Source of the DNA: Zygaena filipendulae
Lineage: Eukaryota > Arthropoda > Insecta > Lepidoptera > Zygaenidae
NCBI GenBank assembly: GCA_907165275.2
Contig: OU015653.1
Span: 5,052,001-5,116,000 of the forward strand
Direction of reading: 5' to 3'
Length of the DNA stretch: 64,000 nt
The position numbers and the translations under genes were made by a program. The notes under the pieces are model-generated. The model did not search any database. It was given only the letters and a program-made list of their open reading frames with translations, and was not told where the DNA came from. Positions within the stretch are counted from its first letter, which is position 1, and each line of letters begins with the position of its first letter. Positions 1-11,353 of the stretch are shown piece by piece.

Positions 1-532
1 CCGTAATTGGCACCTGTAAAAGATTACCTAGGTCAACAACCATGTTGCATAAATCTTGTGTGGTTTCTTGTTGGTTGACTGGCACATTACGCAACTCAAC
101 ACACGATGTCCTTGAGATTCTCTCCAAAACATCAATTCTGCCCTCCAACTGCTGGATATACCTGCAATGATCCTTCTTCTCTCTTTCCAAAAGTTCCACT
201 TTTTTCTTCATCTCTTCGAATTGGTTTGACATGAATTCTATAGCACTAGATATTCGGGTATTTTGATCCTTTATTGTATTTACAGAAACTAGAAGATTCT
301 CAAATTTTGTATCCTGATTTGCCTGCCAGGTACCAAACATTTCTTGAAATTTGGAAATAAACACATCTGTGTCAATATCCATGTCTCCCTGCCTACGCTT
401 GAGTGGCCGAAGCGTTATATTTGAGATATCCTGAGAATTGCTCAGATCTGGCGCTGAAGAATACTGATTTAAAGCGGAATACGATAAATCGGTGGATAGT
501 ACATTTGGAGGTGTCCTATGTATAGAAGACAT
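1..532 (-). mobile_element. Non-LTR retrotransposon ORF1-like reading frame, 5' end (runs off left edge)
   Basis: An uninterrupted frame of 177 codons starts at the ATG whose complement lies at 530-532 and is still open at base 1. The translation begins MSSIHRTPP and contains a basic patch (LKRRQGD, about residue 45). From about residue 85 it is a heptad-like, charged coiled coil with runs such as EEMKKKVELLEREKK, followed by a CVELRNVPV segment. This order (Ser/Pro-rich head, coiled coil, V/I-E-[IL]-R-[NG]-[IV]-P) is what I know from ORF1/gag-like proteins next to lepidopteran non-LTR retrotransposon RT genes. The protein would bind element RNA. No stops or frameshifts are visible, so the copy looks young. 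It could also be a domesticated copy; the rest of the element lies outside the window. Confidence 0.6.
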
Positions 533-1211
533 GATTTATTATCTGGAGTACCTACTTTTTATTTTAATTCACTAAGTTTCTTTTTTATTTTATTTCAGTT
601 AAACTGTTAAGCCACTTATGATTTTATCTGACTGTACTTTTAATTTTTATAATTGAATCAGGTCAGTTACTCTCACAAAAAAATGGTGTAATAATATGCG
701 TCGTGCGGTAGGCATATAATTAATTTTATCAGTGATAGCCAATAGGAGGAAGCAAGATAGCTAGTAATTTCACATCCAGATTTATATTTGTCCCTTTCAA
801 ACGTAGCACAATGCTCCACCACCTCACTGCACTCCTAGTAGATGAATGTAATACTTTCGAATTTAGACTTTTAATTAAATAAAATTTGTAAATAAATTTT
901 GACACAAAGATCACACACGTCCACACTGCGCGGAATCCAAGAGGGAAGGGAGATCTGATGAATCTAGTTAACATGAAGTTTTTGTATCTTCAGTTCTTTT
1001 ATAAATAATTATTACACTCTTAAAACGTTTACTGATTTAACAATCATATTATGAATCTAGTCAACATGAATAGTTTTGTATCTTCAGTTCTTTACTAATT
1101 ATCACAATCTTAAAAAATTGAACTTTGTCTTAATGACGGAACAATTTATACAAACAAAACAAGAAGATCCAGTTAACAAATTAAGTGTCTGATGCAAATT
1201 TCTGACATTTT

Positions 1212-2181
1212 TTGAGCACCAAATTCAAAATCTCAATGACAGTTTCCATTCTTTCCGACGGTGGTAATCATCGCAAGTTAAAACCCACCCCAAGTAGGAA
1301 TCCATCGACATCATCCATTGTGGTGGTGGAGGTGGTTCAGGCACTGGATCTTCTCAGGAAATTGCATCGGCAATACGGTTCAGAACAACCATTGACTCAT
1401 CCACTCCTTTCTCTCTAATGGAACGTCTTCTTATCTTCTCACTTCGACTGAATACCTGAATTTTTTAAACCCAATTACAATGATAATTCTTATTAAAAAC
1501 TAGCTGTGCCCCACGGTTTCACCCGCGATAAAAAGTACCCTATGACCTTCCTGTACCCCTGCGTGTATGCCACCACGTGCATGCCAAATTTCATCCAAAT
1601 CCGTTCAGCCGTTTTTGCGTGATTGAGTAACAAACATCCAAACATCCACACTTTCAGATTTATAATATTAGTAGGATAGAAATGTCAACAAAATTTTGAA
1701 AATATGTTAGAATTGAGTTGAATTGGTTACCTTCCTCATTATCGTGTTCGTAAACACTTTCGTCTACATCTACGTCACACTCCTCTTTCTCATCGATATG
1801 CCGGCTGACATCACTGCTGGTTGTACATGAAATAAGACAAAGTCGTAAGTTCTGTAGATAATCCTGAAATTTATAACTCTGCTAGTTTTCACATTCAATC
1901 AATTCTTTGGCTAATCAAATTAACTTCCCTATATTATTATACTTAATTACTGTTTTTATATTGTAAGGTGATATGAAATAAACAACAACCGTATCAAAAA
2001 CAAAATATTAAACTGAGACATTAATATGACAACAAAACTGCTAGGTAACAAAAAAGGTGGTTCGAAATTAAGTGTAACTGTACAATGAGGAAACCAAATT
2101 ATCGTTTAAACGTTTATGATTCTTTAATTAAATGTTTTAATATATTTACCTCGTCTGAATCCATTGTTTACCTAGATAAAT
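1212..2181 (-). pseudogene. Decayed MADF/BESS-like gene, several exon-like blocks
   Basis: Exon-like blocks read leftwards. A non-coding block ends at a GTGAGT donor near 2221. A short exon at 2152-2175 starts MDSDE after a TCTAG acceptor and ends at GTAAAT. An exon at about 1733-1866 is open and acidic (DEKEECDVDVDESVYEHD), with AG and GT borders. A block at about 1205-1454 reads IRRRSIREKG and LNRIADAIS, then, in another frame, MDDVDGFLLGVGFNLR-stop-LPPSERMETVIEILNLV. The last part resembles the BESS motif of MADF-BESS DNA-binding proteins. The splice phases of the last two blocks do not match and stops interrupt the BESS part, so the copy looks dead. A functional alternative splice form cannot be excluded. 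Confidence 0.35.
1501..1677 (-). mobile_element. Lep1-type Helitron fragment
   Basis: Read on the minus strand it starts TCCTACTAATATTATAAAT, contains the GATTTGGATGAAATTTGGCATG core and ends with a degenerate GC-rich hairpin followed by CAGCTAG. The TC start, 3' hairpin and CTAG end are Helitron features. Other copies or pieces lie near 18190-18400, 18773-18972, 20113-20524, 22130-22420, 24037-24437, 28254-28660, 29503-29640, 33361-33426, 35535-35781, 42709-42890, 44632-44828, 48560-48758, 56580-56763, 58155-58385 and 60640-60838. Confidence 0.7.
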
Positions 2182-2262
2182 AAATTAAATAAATCGTTGC
2201 AGCACAAGAAGTCAACTCACGCCATTTCGGCCATTTCCCAAATACCAGCGTCACAGCGCGGC

Positions 2263-2273
2263 GGGCAGCGACA
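2263..2273. repeat. Target-site duplication, left copy (partner 2809-2819)
   Basis: The 11 bases GGGCAGCGACA are perfectly repeated at 2809-2819. They bracket the poly(A)-ended retrotransposon piece, which fixes the insertion borders to the base. Confidence 0.85.
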
Positions 2274-2808
2274 TTTTTTTTTTTTTTCGTTTATTTATCC
2301 TATATAGGAAAGGCTAAGAGTACAGGGCCCATACTGCCAATTCTGATGTGTATTATTTAACAATAAATATTATACGATAAGGCCTAAGCCATTTCTTTTT
2401 TCATTTTATCTTCTTTTATTCTCTTCTTTCACTTCTTTTGTTCTCGTCTTTCTCTTCTTATGTCTTTTTCTTGTTGTAATACTCATTTAATTTTATTCTT
2501 TGCTTGATTCCTTGTGGAGTGTCTGCGTGTCTTGTGTTCTCTTAACTCTTTGTTCTCTTTGACATTTAACGTCTTTTTAAATATCTTCAACCGTTGTTAT
2601 AATAAATTCATACAATGGCTTGTAACATTGAATATTTTTCAATAATTGCTGAAGGGAGCGCGGGATATCTTCAGCGTTTTTATAGATGTTGCTAAGGCAG
2701 TCCATTAAAATGTGTCTTTGGACGCTGAAATTATTGCAGTCAAAAAATATGTGATGTAAAGTTTGGGTTTCACTGTTGCAGAAGTTACAGGTGGGTGATG
2801 AAATAATG
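2274..2808 (-). mobile_element. 5'-truncated non-LTR retrotransposon insertion, C-terminal end of ORF2 plus poly(A)
   Basis: On the minus strand the insert opens inside a reading frame with a zinc-finger-like CNFC...HHIFFDC block (CysCysHisCys type). It continues through KNIQCYKPLYEFI to a stop near 2577 and ends in a poly(A) tract, seen as poly(T) at 2275-2287. This is the typical C-terminus of Jockey/R1-type reverse-transcriptase polyproteins. The 11-base sequence GGGCAGCGACA occurs at both edges (2263-2273 and 2809-2819) and is the target-site duplication. The element is heavily 5' truncated, so it could not move on its own. Confidence 0.85.
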
Positions 2809-3280
2809 GGGCAGCGACAAAGCTGAACATTTTCAGCTTTGTCGCCACATCGATTTATCGCTGCCACAGACGTATAAGAGAACATACGTCGCTCCAAACG
2901 AAACCTCATAAAAAACGAGCGACGAGCGACATAGCTCAACATTTTCAGCTTTATGACTGCCGCACCTTTTGAAACGCGGGAAATTCAAAATGGGGTCACG
3001 TGACCAGACATGTCGCTGCAAACGAGCGTCGAGCGGCTGCATGAAGTCGTACCCTTAAGAGATACTACCGGTGGTAATCACCACAAATTAACTAGACAGT
3101 AATCACCACAAATTAATTTACTTGTATGTAGTATTATTAGTATTTATGATATTTAAGTATGAGTATGACTTGTTTCATTCTCCATCTACGCTTGTATATC
3201 AAAGAGCAAAGAGCAGTGTCAACTGTCAAGTTGTCAACTGTCAAAGAATTTCTTGACATTTGGACGCAAATAAACAATAA

Positions 3281-3481
3281 CATGTTAACCCACAAAACGA
3301 AGTTATTGATTTAGAGCGATTTATTGAGAGTTAGAGAACGTTTTTTAATTATGTGTTTACCTTATTACATTGTTTATGTAATATATATGTAACTGAATAT
3401 TGAACATAAAAATGTTGAAAAAAAATATATATAATTTTAAAACTTTAATTTACTCAAAATTTCTCCAGTGTGGGTTAACAC
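3281..3481. mobile_element. Small MITE with TGTTAACCCACA ends
   Basis: The left end reads TGTTAACCCACA and the right end GTGTGGGTTAACA, an inverted pair around about 180 bp of AT-rich DNA. Related ends recur singly at about 11703 and 22560. No coding capacity is seen. Confidence 0.55.
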
Positions 3482-3654
3482 ACTATTGCTTATCTATATT
3501 GTCCATTTGACAATTGACAGTTGATAGTGACGGAATGTCAAGTCAAATTGTATGTTTTTTTAATTGTTTTGCATGTTAATTATTTGTTTTCTGCAATTTT
3601 ATTTTTCTTACGCTTATTTTCCTCTGTTTCTAGTGTAGTATTTGACTTTAAAAA

Positions 3655-4461
3655 ATGTTATATTATTATTCAATTATAGTCAGTTTACTATTCATACCGT
3701 TAATTAGCAGTAGTGATACTACGACAAAGAAAGTAATTACAAGTACCATCAAACCATCTTTTTACAATAAGACTGCTAAGGAGAATGGAACTAATAATGC
3801 GACTTTAATTAATACATACAGCGAAGTTACTTTATCTAGCGAGGGTGGTTTAATTCCGGACACACTTGCATCTACAATCTTCTCAGAAAATCAGATTCCA
3901 TTGAATTTAGACACAAAATCTGGAACAAATAGAGTTAAACCTAGAAAAGGAGTAGTGTATAAAAATACCGAAGACCTGAACAATGTTCCTATTCAGCCTA
4001 ACATGACAATAGATACAAATAATAAGTTGAATACAACTACTATCACTCCTCATTTACATAATGGATCAAGTAAAAAAGATAATTTAACTGATATAAGATT
4101 CAAACCAAAAATGAAAAATCTGACTAAACAATTAAAGCCATCTGTGTTGTCTTATGATTCTCTAGTGAATGTTTTGAGTGAAAGTGATAACAATATGCCT
4201 GATACGAAAACATTACCAAATTCATTGAGTCATAATCAAAGGTATTCACCCAATGCCATTGAAGAAGAGCCCACAGTCAGAATACACTACATGAATATGA
4301 GTGTTCACAAGTACATGATAATGCCTATTGTAATTACCATGTTAGCAATTCCAATGTTTGCTGCTTTAGGATATTTGGCATTAAAGCGAGGCAAAGAAGC
4401 TTGGAAGAACAGACATTACAAAAGAATGGATTTCCTTCTGGATGGGATGTATAATGATTAG
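3655..4461 (+). CDS. Small type I membrane glycoprotein, 268 aa, function unknown
   Basis: This is a complete open frame from an ATG preceded by TTTAAAAA, with no introns. Residues 1-19 form a signal peptide (hydrophobic IIVSLLFIPLI, then SSSD). Residues 20-215 are Ser/Thr/Asn-rich with many N-x-S/T sites (NKT, NGT, NAT, NMT, NTT, NGS, NLT, NMS), pointing to a heavily N-glycosylated ectodomain without cysteines. One membrane helix lies near 220-243 (IMPIVITMLAIPMFAALGYLAL). A basic tail of about 25 residues follows, with KRGKEAWKNRHYKRMDF and the end LLDGMYND. The ordered tail against a low-complexity ectodomain suggests that the tail is the conserved part. AATAAA occurs at 4473-4478, just after the stop. 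Codon use is AT-rich, unlike the other genes here. I do not recognise a named family. Confidence 0.85.
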   Translation: MLYYYSIIVSLLFIPLISSSDTTTKKVITSTIKPSFYNKTAKENGTNNATLINTYSEVTLSSEGGLIPDTLASTIFSENQIPLNLDTKSGTNRVKPRKGVVYKNTEDLNNVPIQPNMTIDTNNKLNTTTITPHLHNGSSKKDNLTDIRFKPKMKNLTKQLKPSVLSYDSLVNVLSESDNNMPDTKTLPNSLSHNQRYSPNAIEEEPTVRIHYMNMSVHKYMIMPIVITMLAIPMFAALGYLALKRGKEAWKNRHYKRMDFLLDGMYND

Positions 4462-4472
4462 GCTTCAAAAGG

Positions 4473-4478
4473 AATAAA
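4473..4478 (+). terminator. Polyadenylation signal of the 268-aa glycoprotein gene
   Basis: AATAAA lies 12 bases after the TAG stop. A second AATAAA near 4781 could give a longer transcript. Confidence 0.5.
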
Positions 4479-5077
4479 TATGGTTATTTTCATATGCATT
4501 CACTGTTATATAACATTAAAGTTTATTTAGAATATACATAGTACCAGAAGATTTATAACTATTTGTACTATATTAAATAACTAACAAAAAAAATGGTGCT
4601 AAATAGTGTATGAAATGATATTTTTTAATTTGTTAATTATTATAGGTTATTGTATTTTTTGAAGCTTTAACGAGAGGTATAAATTATTGTTATTATAACT
4701 AAATTAATGCTCACATAGTGCCTTAAATACGATTTTCGATGTGAATTGTACCTTATCTAAATCTTTAAAAAAATCTTCCAAATAAAATTGCTTTAAAACA
4801 TATTTTTTCTCATTTCTTAAAATGTTAAATGAAGTCGCTTAAAAATAATAAGCAATCCATAAATAATCCATCCATCCATATTAATTTGAAAGTAACTCTG
4901 TCCATCTGTTATTTGTCGGGGATACATAGTAGGTGCATGGGGTATTTTTTATCTTGGAATGAATGTGAACTCTAAACAAAATTGAATTAACGCCGGTGAA
5001 ACCGCAGAGAACAGCTACTTTACTATAAACGGGGTTTACACGGGTCGATTTTCGCCGTAAGCTCGTGCGACTAAGCG

Positions 5078-5300
5078 CTTATTACACCTTCCAATTTCAG
5101 GGCACCAATTTTGGGCTCTAAATCGGATACAATTTAGGGTCGTTGAGTGAGAGAGAGATAGAGAGAGCGAGTAATCACACTACACTAAATTGTACCCTAA
5201 ATCTACTGCCGTAGGGTACATTTTAATATAGTGTGATTACTCGCTCTCTCTCTCTCACTCACCGACCCAAATTGGTTCCAATTTAGGGTTTGAGATTTCG
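5078..5300. mobile_element. Palindromic MITE with GAGAGAGA arms
   Basis: The left arm (TACAATTTAGGGTCG, a GAGAGAGA run, CGAGTAATCACACTA) is mirrored on the right (TAGTGTGATTACTCG, a CTCTCTCT run, ACCGACCC). The whole can fold into one long hairpin. A related composite lies at 6488-6806. Confidence 0.65.
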
Positions 5301-6487
5301 GAGATTCACACGCGTGAGTTTTGGAATACCCGCAGGAACGCCAAAGTAGTCTAATTTACTCCTTATAGCATCAGATAATTAGCATTGAAAGTCCCGTCGA
5401 AATTGATCCAATCGTGTCGGAGATTCACTCGCGTGAGTTTTGGGATTCCCGCAGGAACTCCAAAGTAGCCTAATTTACTCCTTATAGCATCAGGAGAAAG
5501 AATTTTTTAAATCGATCCAGTATTTTTTTAGTTAAATCGTAACAAACAAACAAAAAATCAAATCTTTCCTCTTCATAATATTAGTAGGTAGGTAAAGTGA
5601 GTGGGGGCAAGATGAAAAACGGGGTAATACAAAAAGTTAGCTATAATTCCAGATATAGAATTATTTTTGCAGTTCTGGCGAAATTGGTAAGATCTCTGTT
5701 TTGTTACGTACCCCACCTCAGTCAGTACCTACCTACTTGCCGCTTTGAATGAGATGTTTTGTGAAAAATGCAAAAAACCTGCGCTGTCCCTTTTTGCAAA
5801 TTAAATGAGTGTTTTAATGTTACCCCGTGTACTGTAACTATACCTACTCAAGAATTAGGTACGAGGGTTTTATTGGAATATCTACTTATTATTTTTAATT
5901 CTTAAATGTGCTATTGAAACTAAATATGGCTATTTTACTTATTTTAGGATTTATTACAGCTTTCCGTCTTTCCCCATCAATATTTGACGGGGTAAGACAA
6001 ATATATAAAAGTTTTGATTTTAATCCGTTTTCAAAAGTCATACTGATAGGCAGATGTTCCCAAACTTTGACTGATAAGATATTACTTAAGACTTTTTTGT
6101 ACCGTTTTTTTTGCGCAAAGATTAAAGGAATTAATTTTGTCAGTGGTACAGTTACTTTTTGGTTTTTTTACGTATTACCGAATTACATTTTGACAATTCA
6201 AAGTTACGTAATTACGCCCGCAAATCTATACTTACAACGTCATACATGATGATGTGGCCAAAGCTTTAGAGACTGTTAAAAAGTAGGAACTTACATTAAA
6301 CGGCGCAACTAAATTCTAAATCCTTATGTCACATTGATTTGTGTATGGTAGATTTATTTTCTGAGATGAAACAATGTTTCAAATTACATTAGAATAAGCA
6401 AAAGGATTTATTTGATGGTGATGTTTTTTTTCTAGTATGACTTGAAGGAAAAGCTTGAGAACCTCTTTTTCAGTCTTATGCGCTTAT
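5301..6487. other. Stretch without a supportable gene
   Basis: It contains Lep1-like debris (5320-5600, with two near-copies of GGAGATTCAC(A/T)CGCGTGAG(T)TTTGG) and AT-rich sequence. The only longer frame (5908-6249, 113 codons) is Phe/Ile/Leu-rich, lacks a recognisable domain and is probably fortuitous. Confidence 0.5.
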
Positions 6488-6806
6488 TAAGCGCTTATTA
6501 CACATTGCAATTTCAGAACACTAATTTAGTGCACTAAATTGTACCCTAAAACGACTACTCTAGGTTACATTTTAATGTAGATGATCCCTCGCTCTCTCTC
6601 TCTCTCACACTCACCGACCCTAAATTGGAACCAATTTAGGGATCAATTTAGGGTCGGTGAGTGAGAGAGAGAGCGAGTGATCACACTACATTAAAATGTA
6701 CCCTACAACAGTAGATTTAGGGTACAATTTAGCGTAGTGTGATTACTCGCTCTCTCTCTCTCACTCACGGACCCTAAATTGTATCCGATTTGGAGCACTA
6801 AATTCT
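6488..6806. mobile_element. Composite of two palindromic MITE copies
   Basis: At least four arms of the 5078-5300 family follow each other: CTCTCTCT arms at about 6590-6610 and 6745-6765, and GAGAGAGA arms at about 6660-6675. They alternate in orientation, with ACCCTAAATTG blocks between. This suggests one copy inserted in another or a tandem inversion. Confidence 0.6.
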
Positions 6807-6979
6807 CCCCTCCCCGGAGGGGAGGCGGCAGAGGTAACTGCGTCGGGGCAGAGCCCCCTGCAAAGGGCGATCCCACGCTGTCCGCCACTACGGACAGGAA
6901 CTGGGGGGCAGTCTAGAGACCGCGTGGATCGTCGGGGCGGAGCCGACGCCGCCCGTCAGGGCGGAGCCGACGTCGCCCG

Positions 6980-7300
6980 TCAGGGCGGCGTCCAGGCCCC
7001 GTCAGCCAAGCTAGGTGGGCTGCGTTGGCTCGTCATCGCGAGCGATAAGCTCGCGCGGATATCGCTTCCCCTCGGGTGGACGGGCATGGAGGGGGGCCAG
7101 ACCACGGATGTGCTCGTGGTCCGACGCGTCCGCCCGCCCGAACATCCGAGAGGTGAACCGCTGTTCCGCACGAAGCGCGGAGCTCCGGCAGCGGCACGCA
7201 GTGCCATGGCTTGCTGTGAATCTAGGCTCGCGTGCAAGGAGGCACATGGCAGTGCGTACCATGCCGGAGCGGCGTAGGTGAAGCTCTTCTGTGCTGACAC
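6980..7300 (-). mobile_element. Fragment of non-LTR reverse transcriptase (C-terminal region)
   Basis: The minus-strand frame reads SFTYAAPAWYALPCAS, then LDSQQAMALRAAAGAPRFVRN. This matches the pattern of Jockey/CR1-type reverse-transcriptase C-terminal regions (xLTYAxPxW...xLQxxQNxxLRxxxGAPWFVRN). The surrounding 6810-7290 is GC-rich and holds a short repeat (GTCAGGGCGGAGCCGACG at 6954-6988). The piece is cut on both sides and lies between a palindromic MITE and a TIR element. Confidence 0.5.
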
Positions 7301-7377
7301 TAGTATTTATACCCACAACCCATATGATCTTTGCACAACCCCACCAACAATTGTGGGCGTACACCACTTTAATTTAA

Positions 7378-7872
7378 TGCTACGTTCACACGCGCGCCGT
7401 GCAGCCCGGCGGGCTGCCTGGCGGGCTGCGCGGCATGCAGCCCGTCCCGGGCCGGCGGACATTCAAGCTGTTTACACGCACGCCGTCGTGTCAGTCAGTG
7501 CCAGAATGGCGAGCAGCGAGGATCTCGGTGTTGTTGCTGCCATATCCTTTGGCTTAACTTATTTTTATTGGAAAAAGGAACAAAATTATGAACGATTGTA
7601 ATATCCGATCGTAGCGACTTTCTTAGCAACGTTGAATGAAGATCCACTCGTCGCGAAAGCGCGGGACAGACTGACTGCCCGCGCGCGTGTAAACAGTCAC
7701 CGGGCGCCCGCACATTCATCCTTTGAACTTTGCCAAAAAACCGACACTTGCCCGATTCGCGGCATTCACGTTCACAGGCGCGTTCACGGGCTCGGGCGTA
7801 CCGTTTACACGCTCGTGAATGTGAATGTGCACGTTGAATGTAGAGTTGAACGCACGCGTGTGAACTTACCAT
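7378..7872. mobile_element. GC-rich terminal-inverted-repeat element, possibly Harbinger-derived
   Basis: The ends CTACGTTCACACGCGCG and CGCACGCGTGTGAACTTAC are inverted copies of each other. Inside, at 7506-7601, a 31-codon frame starts MASSEDLGVVAAI and ends YERL. This resembles the N-terminus of PIF/Harbinger-type nuclease proteins, with the rest deleted. The subterminal regions are rich in GGGCTGC and CGCGCG repeats. The superfamily is a guess; the inverted ends are directly visible. Confidence 0.45.
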
Positions 7873-8509
7873 AACAAAAGGGAATGAGGGTACCGACTAA
7901 GTAACAGTGTTGCCATGACATAATACTAGAATTCCCTGAAATAAGGAACGACTTAATAGAAAACATGACAATATTTACAAAAATATCAAAACTAAAAAGC
8001 TATTTTCTAACTAATGTTTTAAAACCTATTTTATCAGGCAAACCAGTGACTAAAAAATATACACTAACGTTTTTGATACAATTTTCGATATATTTGGAAT
8101 TTGGATTTTTTGTGCCGTTAAATCGATATATCGGATCAAAACATATCAGCTAAAAATATCGATATATTGGATTAAAAGTATCGATATATCGATACTTTTT
8201 CAACAAGCCTAACTAGACTTATCCATAGATTGGTGACTACTTGACTAGTGTAGTTAAAAATGCATTTTTTTAAACTTTATATTACTTTTTCATAATTCTA
8301 TAGAAAAAAGTCGAACAATAGTGGGAAAAGTTTGTAGAGTGAAAAGTTGCCCAAGAGGTAGAAATTGAAAAGTAAAAAAAGTAGAAGTTTCTCTTTCTTT
8401 GTTCAATTCGCTATCTTATTCTAATAGTGCGGGAGCCCCAGAGAGGATTTGTTGATTTACATAAGATGAACATAAGGAGGGTACCTTTTACCATGTTGAG
8501 TACCTCTCT

Positions 8510-8735
8510 GTCTGTGCTACCACGGACGAGACCCTTCCCACGGTGCGTCGTGCGAGCGGATCCGCATCCGTCCACGAAATCACGGACCGTGGGAAGTTGC
8601 TTTAAAAGCTAAAGCCGCTTTAACAGTCTGTGACGGTGCGCCGGTATCCGTCGCGAGGCGGTAATTTCAAAGGTGCGGTGCGGTGCGATCCGAGCGCGTC
8701 CGACGCGGTCCGAACGCATCTTTGGTAGCACAGAC
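8510..8735. mobile_element. MITE with GTCTGTGCTACCA ends
   Basis: The 13-base ends (8510-8522 and 8723-8735) are perfect inverted copies. The interior is GC-rich with repeated GGACCGTGGGAAG-like and GTGCGGTGCGG words. A related decayed copy (CGGACCGTGAGAAGC) lies near 11850-11955. It is non-coding. Confidence 0.65.
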
Positions 8736-8959
8736 GGACGACAGGTCAGAACTTGTTTGTTCACTGACACGAGTAGTGGTCATTCAGATGTGTGTGTGAT
8801 GAGAAATTTTTATCTGTCCGTTTGTCCTGGCTGATCTTTAAACTTAGATAAATCGATTTTGATGGAATTTTCACTGGGGGTCATCCATCAAGTACGTCAC
8901 ACTAATTTCGTGATTTTTCGACCCCTCCCCCCTCCTTGTCACAGTTGGTCACATTTGTG

Positions 8960-9021
8960 AGAACTGAAACTCTTAAACTGCTTAAACTCTTAAAACTCTT
9001 AAACTCTTAAACTCTTAAACT
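8960..9021. repeat. Short tandem repeat of ACTCTTAA
   Basis: Seven imperfect copies of an 8-9 base unit, CTTAAACT, lie next to each other. Confidence 0.6.
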
Positions 9022-9426
9022 GTTACTTTTTAGTGACATCAAAAGGAGCTTCACAGCCAACTCTGACTAGAACGATTTGACTGACTATGCAAGTACAACT
9101 ACCGGCAAATATTTTCTAAAACATAGACGTACTCTGATACAGTGGATTGTGAAGGCACAGTGTTTTATTATTTAACTGCCAGCCAATTAATTTTCTTATA
9201 ATAATTATAATTTATAACTCAGCACAGTAGACAGTTACAGTTCGTGGTATTCGCCTCTTGCTCGCTTTTAAAAGATAAAGATAAATCCATTTCTAACTGG
9301 AAATTTTGAATTACTAATAATTAGCAAGTTTTTTTTATAAAAATCTTACTAGATAATAGGCAAAGATAAATTTTGCTTTCAAATGTTGTAATTAACCAGA
9401 TAATTAATGATTTTTAGCCTTCACTG

Positions 9427-11201
9427 ATATGTATCGGACCATCGGTCAAGATTATAACGTATTCCAGGCTCTAATCAAAATGTAAGTAGTGAGGTGAGGG
9501 CCTTAGACGCTCAACTAGGATAAGAAGAGCACCCCAACCTTTGAATTTGTGATAGTACGGGCGCCGAAGAGGGGATTTGTGGATTTGCCAAAGCGCGTCA
9601 GATGAACAGAAGGGGGACCCACCTTGCACCATGTTGAGTACCTTCATCAAATATAGGCCCTCTACACTGGTGGGTGCGTCTAGAATAACCGATCAGATTA
9701 GTAAAAAAAAAAATCGATAACTCGAAATACTCGAGCACGTCAGATTAAGATAGGTAGAAGTGTGTATATGAATAATCTGACGATTTGAATGTGACGTAAG
9801 GGATTTAGAGGATCACAAACTTGCAAAAAAAAACACAACCTCGACATTCTCGAGCACGGTTGATTTATTTTTTATTTTGAAGTAAACAACTCAAGGATAG
9901 GCGGAAAAATATAATCTGCCGATTTTCATAAGCCGAAGAAACAAAAATTGTCTTTAAAGTGTAGAACGAGCAGCGGCAGTGAATCATGTACCTATTCATA
10001 TCTCTGTCTTCCTTTCCCTTTTACTTTTTCTCTATCTCTCACTCTCTCGCATCGTCCTCACACTACTTTCCGTCACCATAACGTCATCAAAGCATATCAC
10101 GGCGCTAAACGTGTCGAATTATTACTTTTTTTGGTCGGTTAAAATACATATTAAAATAAGTTAAGGTAAGTATTACATACCTTAACTATAGGTTAACCTA
10201 TAACCGTTAACTTTAATGTTATTTATAATCGACTTCTAAAAAGTAGCTGTTAAGGTAGTTAGGTGTATTACTCCGCTCCGCGCCACTCTCTCCCTTTCAC
10301 TTTTTGTCTATCTCTGACTCTCTCGCACCATTCCTACGCTGCTGTCCATCGCTCATGACGCCATTTTACTTTACAGCTCATCACAAAACAACAAGTTCAT
10401 GTTATTATATGTAAGACGCTCAGCGCTCTGGCTTGTTTGTGCTTTAAAGTTAGTTTTGTGAATAATATTTTGTGAGCTTTTACATATTTCATAGAAATAT
10501 GAAGTGTTTTTTGTGAACTATAAATAGCTCAAAAAGTTATTAAACTTACGTCAGAAATAAAAACAATCTTAAAAATAAATCATAATTTTTGTTTCTAGCA
10601 GTCAGATTAATAAGATCCCTGAAAATTATTGTCAGATTTTAAGCCAACATAACTTGGACTGCAAGCTGAACCTTCTGTAAAATAATCTGACACGCTCGAG
10701 TATTTCAAAATTGAGATTTTTTTTTGCATTTTCCAAAGTTCGCTACTACCTTGCGTCACCTCCAAATCGTCAGATTTTCAAAAGGGAGCATTTTTAGGGT
10801 TCACTTAACATCCCCATTGAATATCTGACGCGCTGGAGTAAATTTTTTTTTTTCTTTTCTCCCCTTCTGGAAGGCCACCCCCACCACGCAAATTGGCAGA
10901 TGAATATATTTTCGATATCAGAGACACCTTGGAGTATCTAAACTACAATATCTGACGCGCTCGAGTATTTCCATTTTACTATTTTTTTTTTTACATTTTT
11001 GAAAGCCTGTCGAAGCTAAACCCACCGGTGAATGAAAAAACATCACATAACCCATTATTATTATTTTGATTATACCTCCTAATCTTCAAAACCCAATAGG
11101 TCCCAACGACGCTTGAGTTAATCCCGAATTAGCATCGGTATCTCCCGTACTATGAGGGGGATATTTGATATGTATCGGACCATCTGTCAAGATTATAATG
11201 T
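9427..11201. repeat. Composite repeat block bounded by GTATCGGACCAT words
   Basis: The 30-base word ATATGTATCGGACCAT plus TCAAGATTATAA occurs at both borders (9427-9460 and 11168-11201) in the same orientation. Inside, TCTGACGCGCTCGAGTATTT-like words recur near 10686, 10823 and 10951. A Ser/Leu-encoding CACTCTCTCGCA block recurs at about 10036 and 10316. Frames at 9948-10164 are low complexity, so I call no gene. It looks like a nest of decayed related elements. Confidence 0.45.
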
Positions 11202-11353
11202 TTAGTCTGTGCATCGTCAGAGACTAGTCAGTCTATGTCAATTAAAAATTTAAGATGGTTCCTTTTTGTTAATGATTCATGGTGAATAAAAAACGTGTGC
11301 TATATTTTCTTATTTTATTTCTACTATATTCGCTATTCAAGACACCACCACCA

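Noticed and set aside
8700..11300. Possible CRISPR-like or regularly spaced repeat (TCTGACGCGCTCGAG words)
   Set aside because: Spacings are irregular, flanks are homologous and the host is an insect; these are interspersed repeats.
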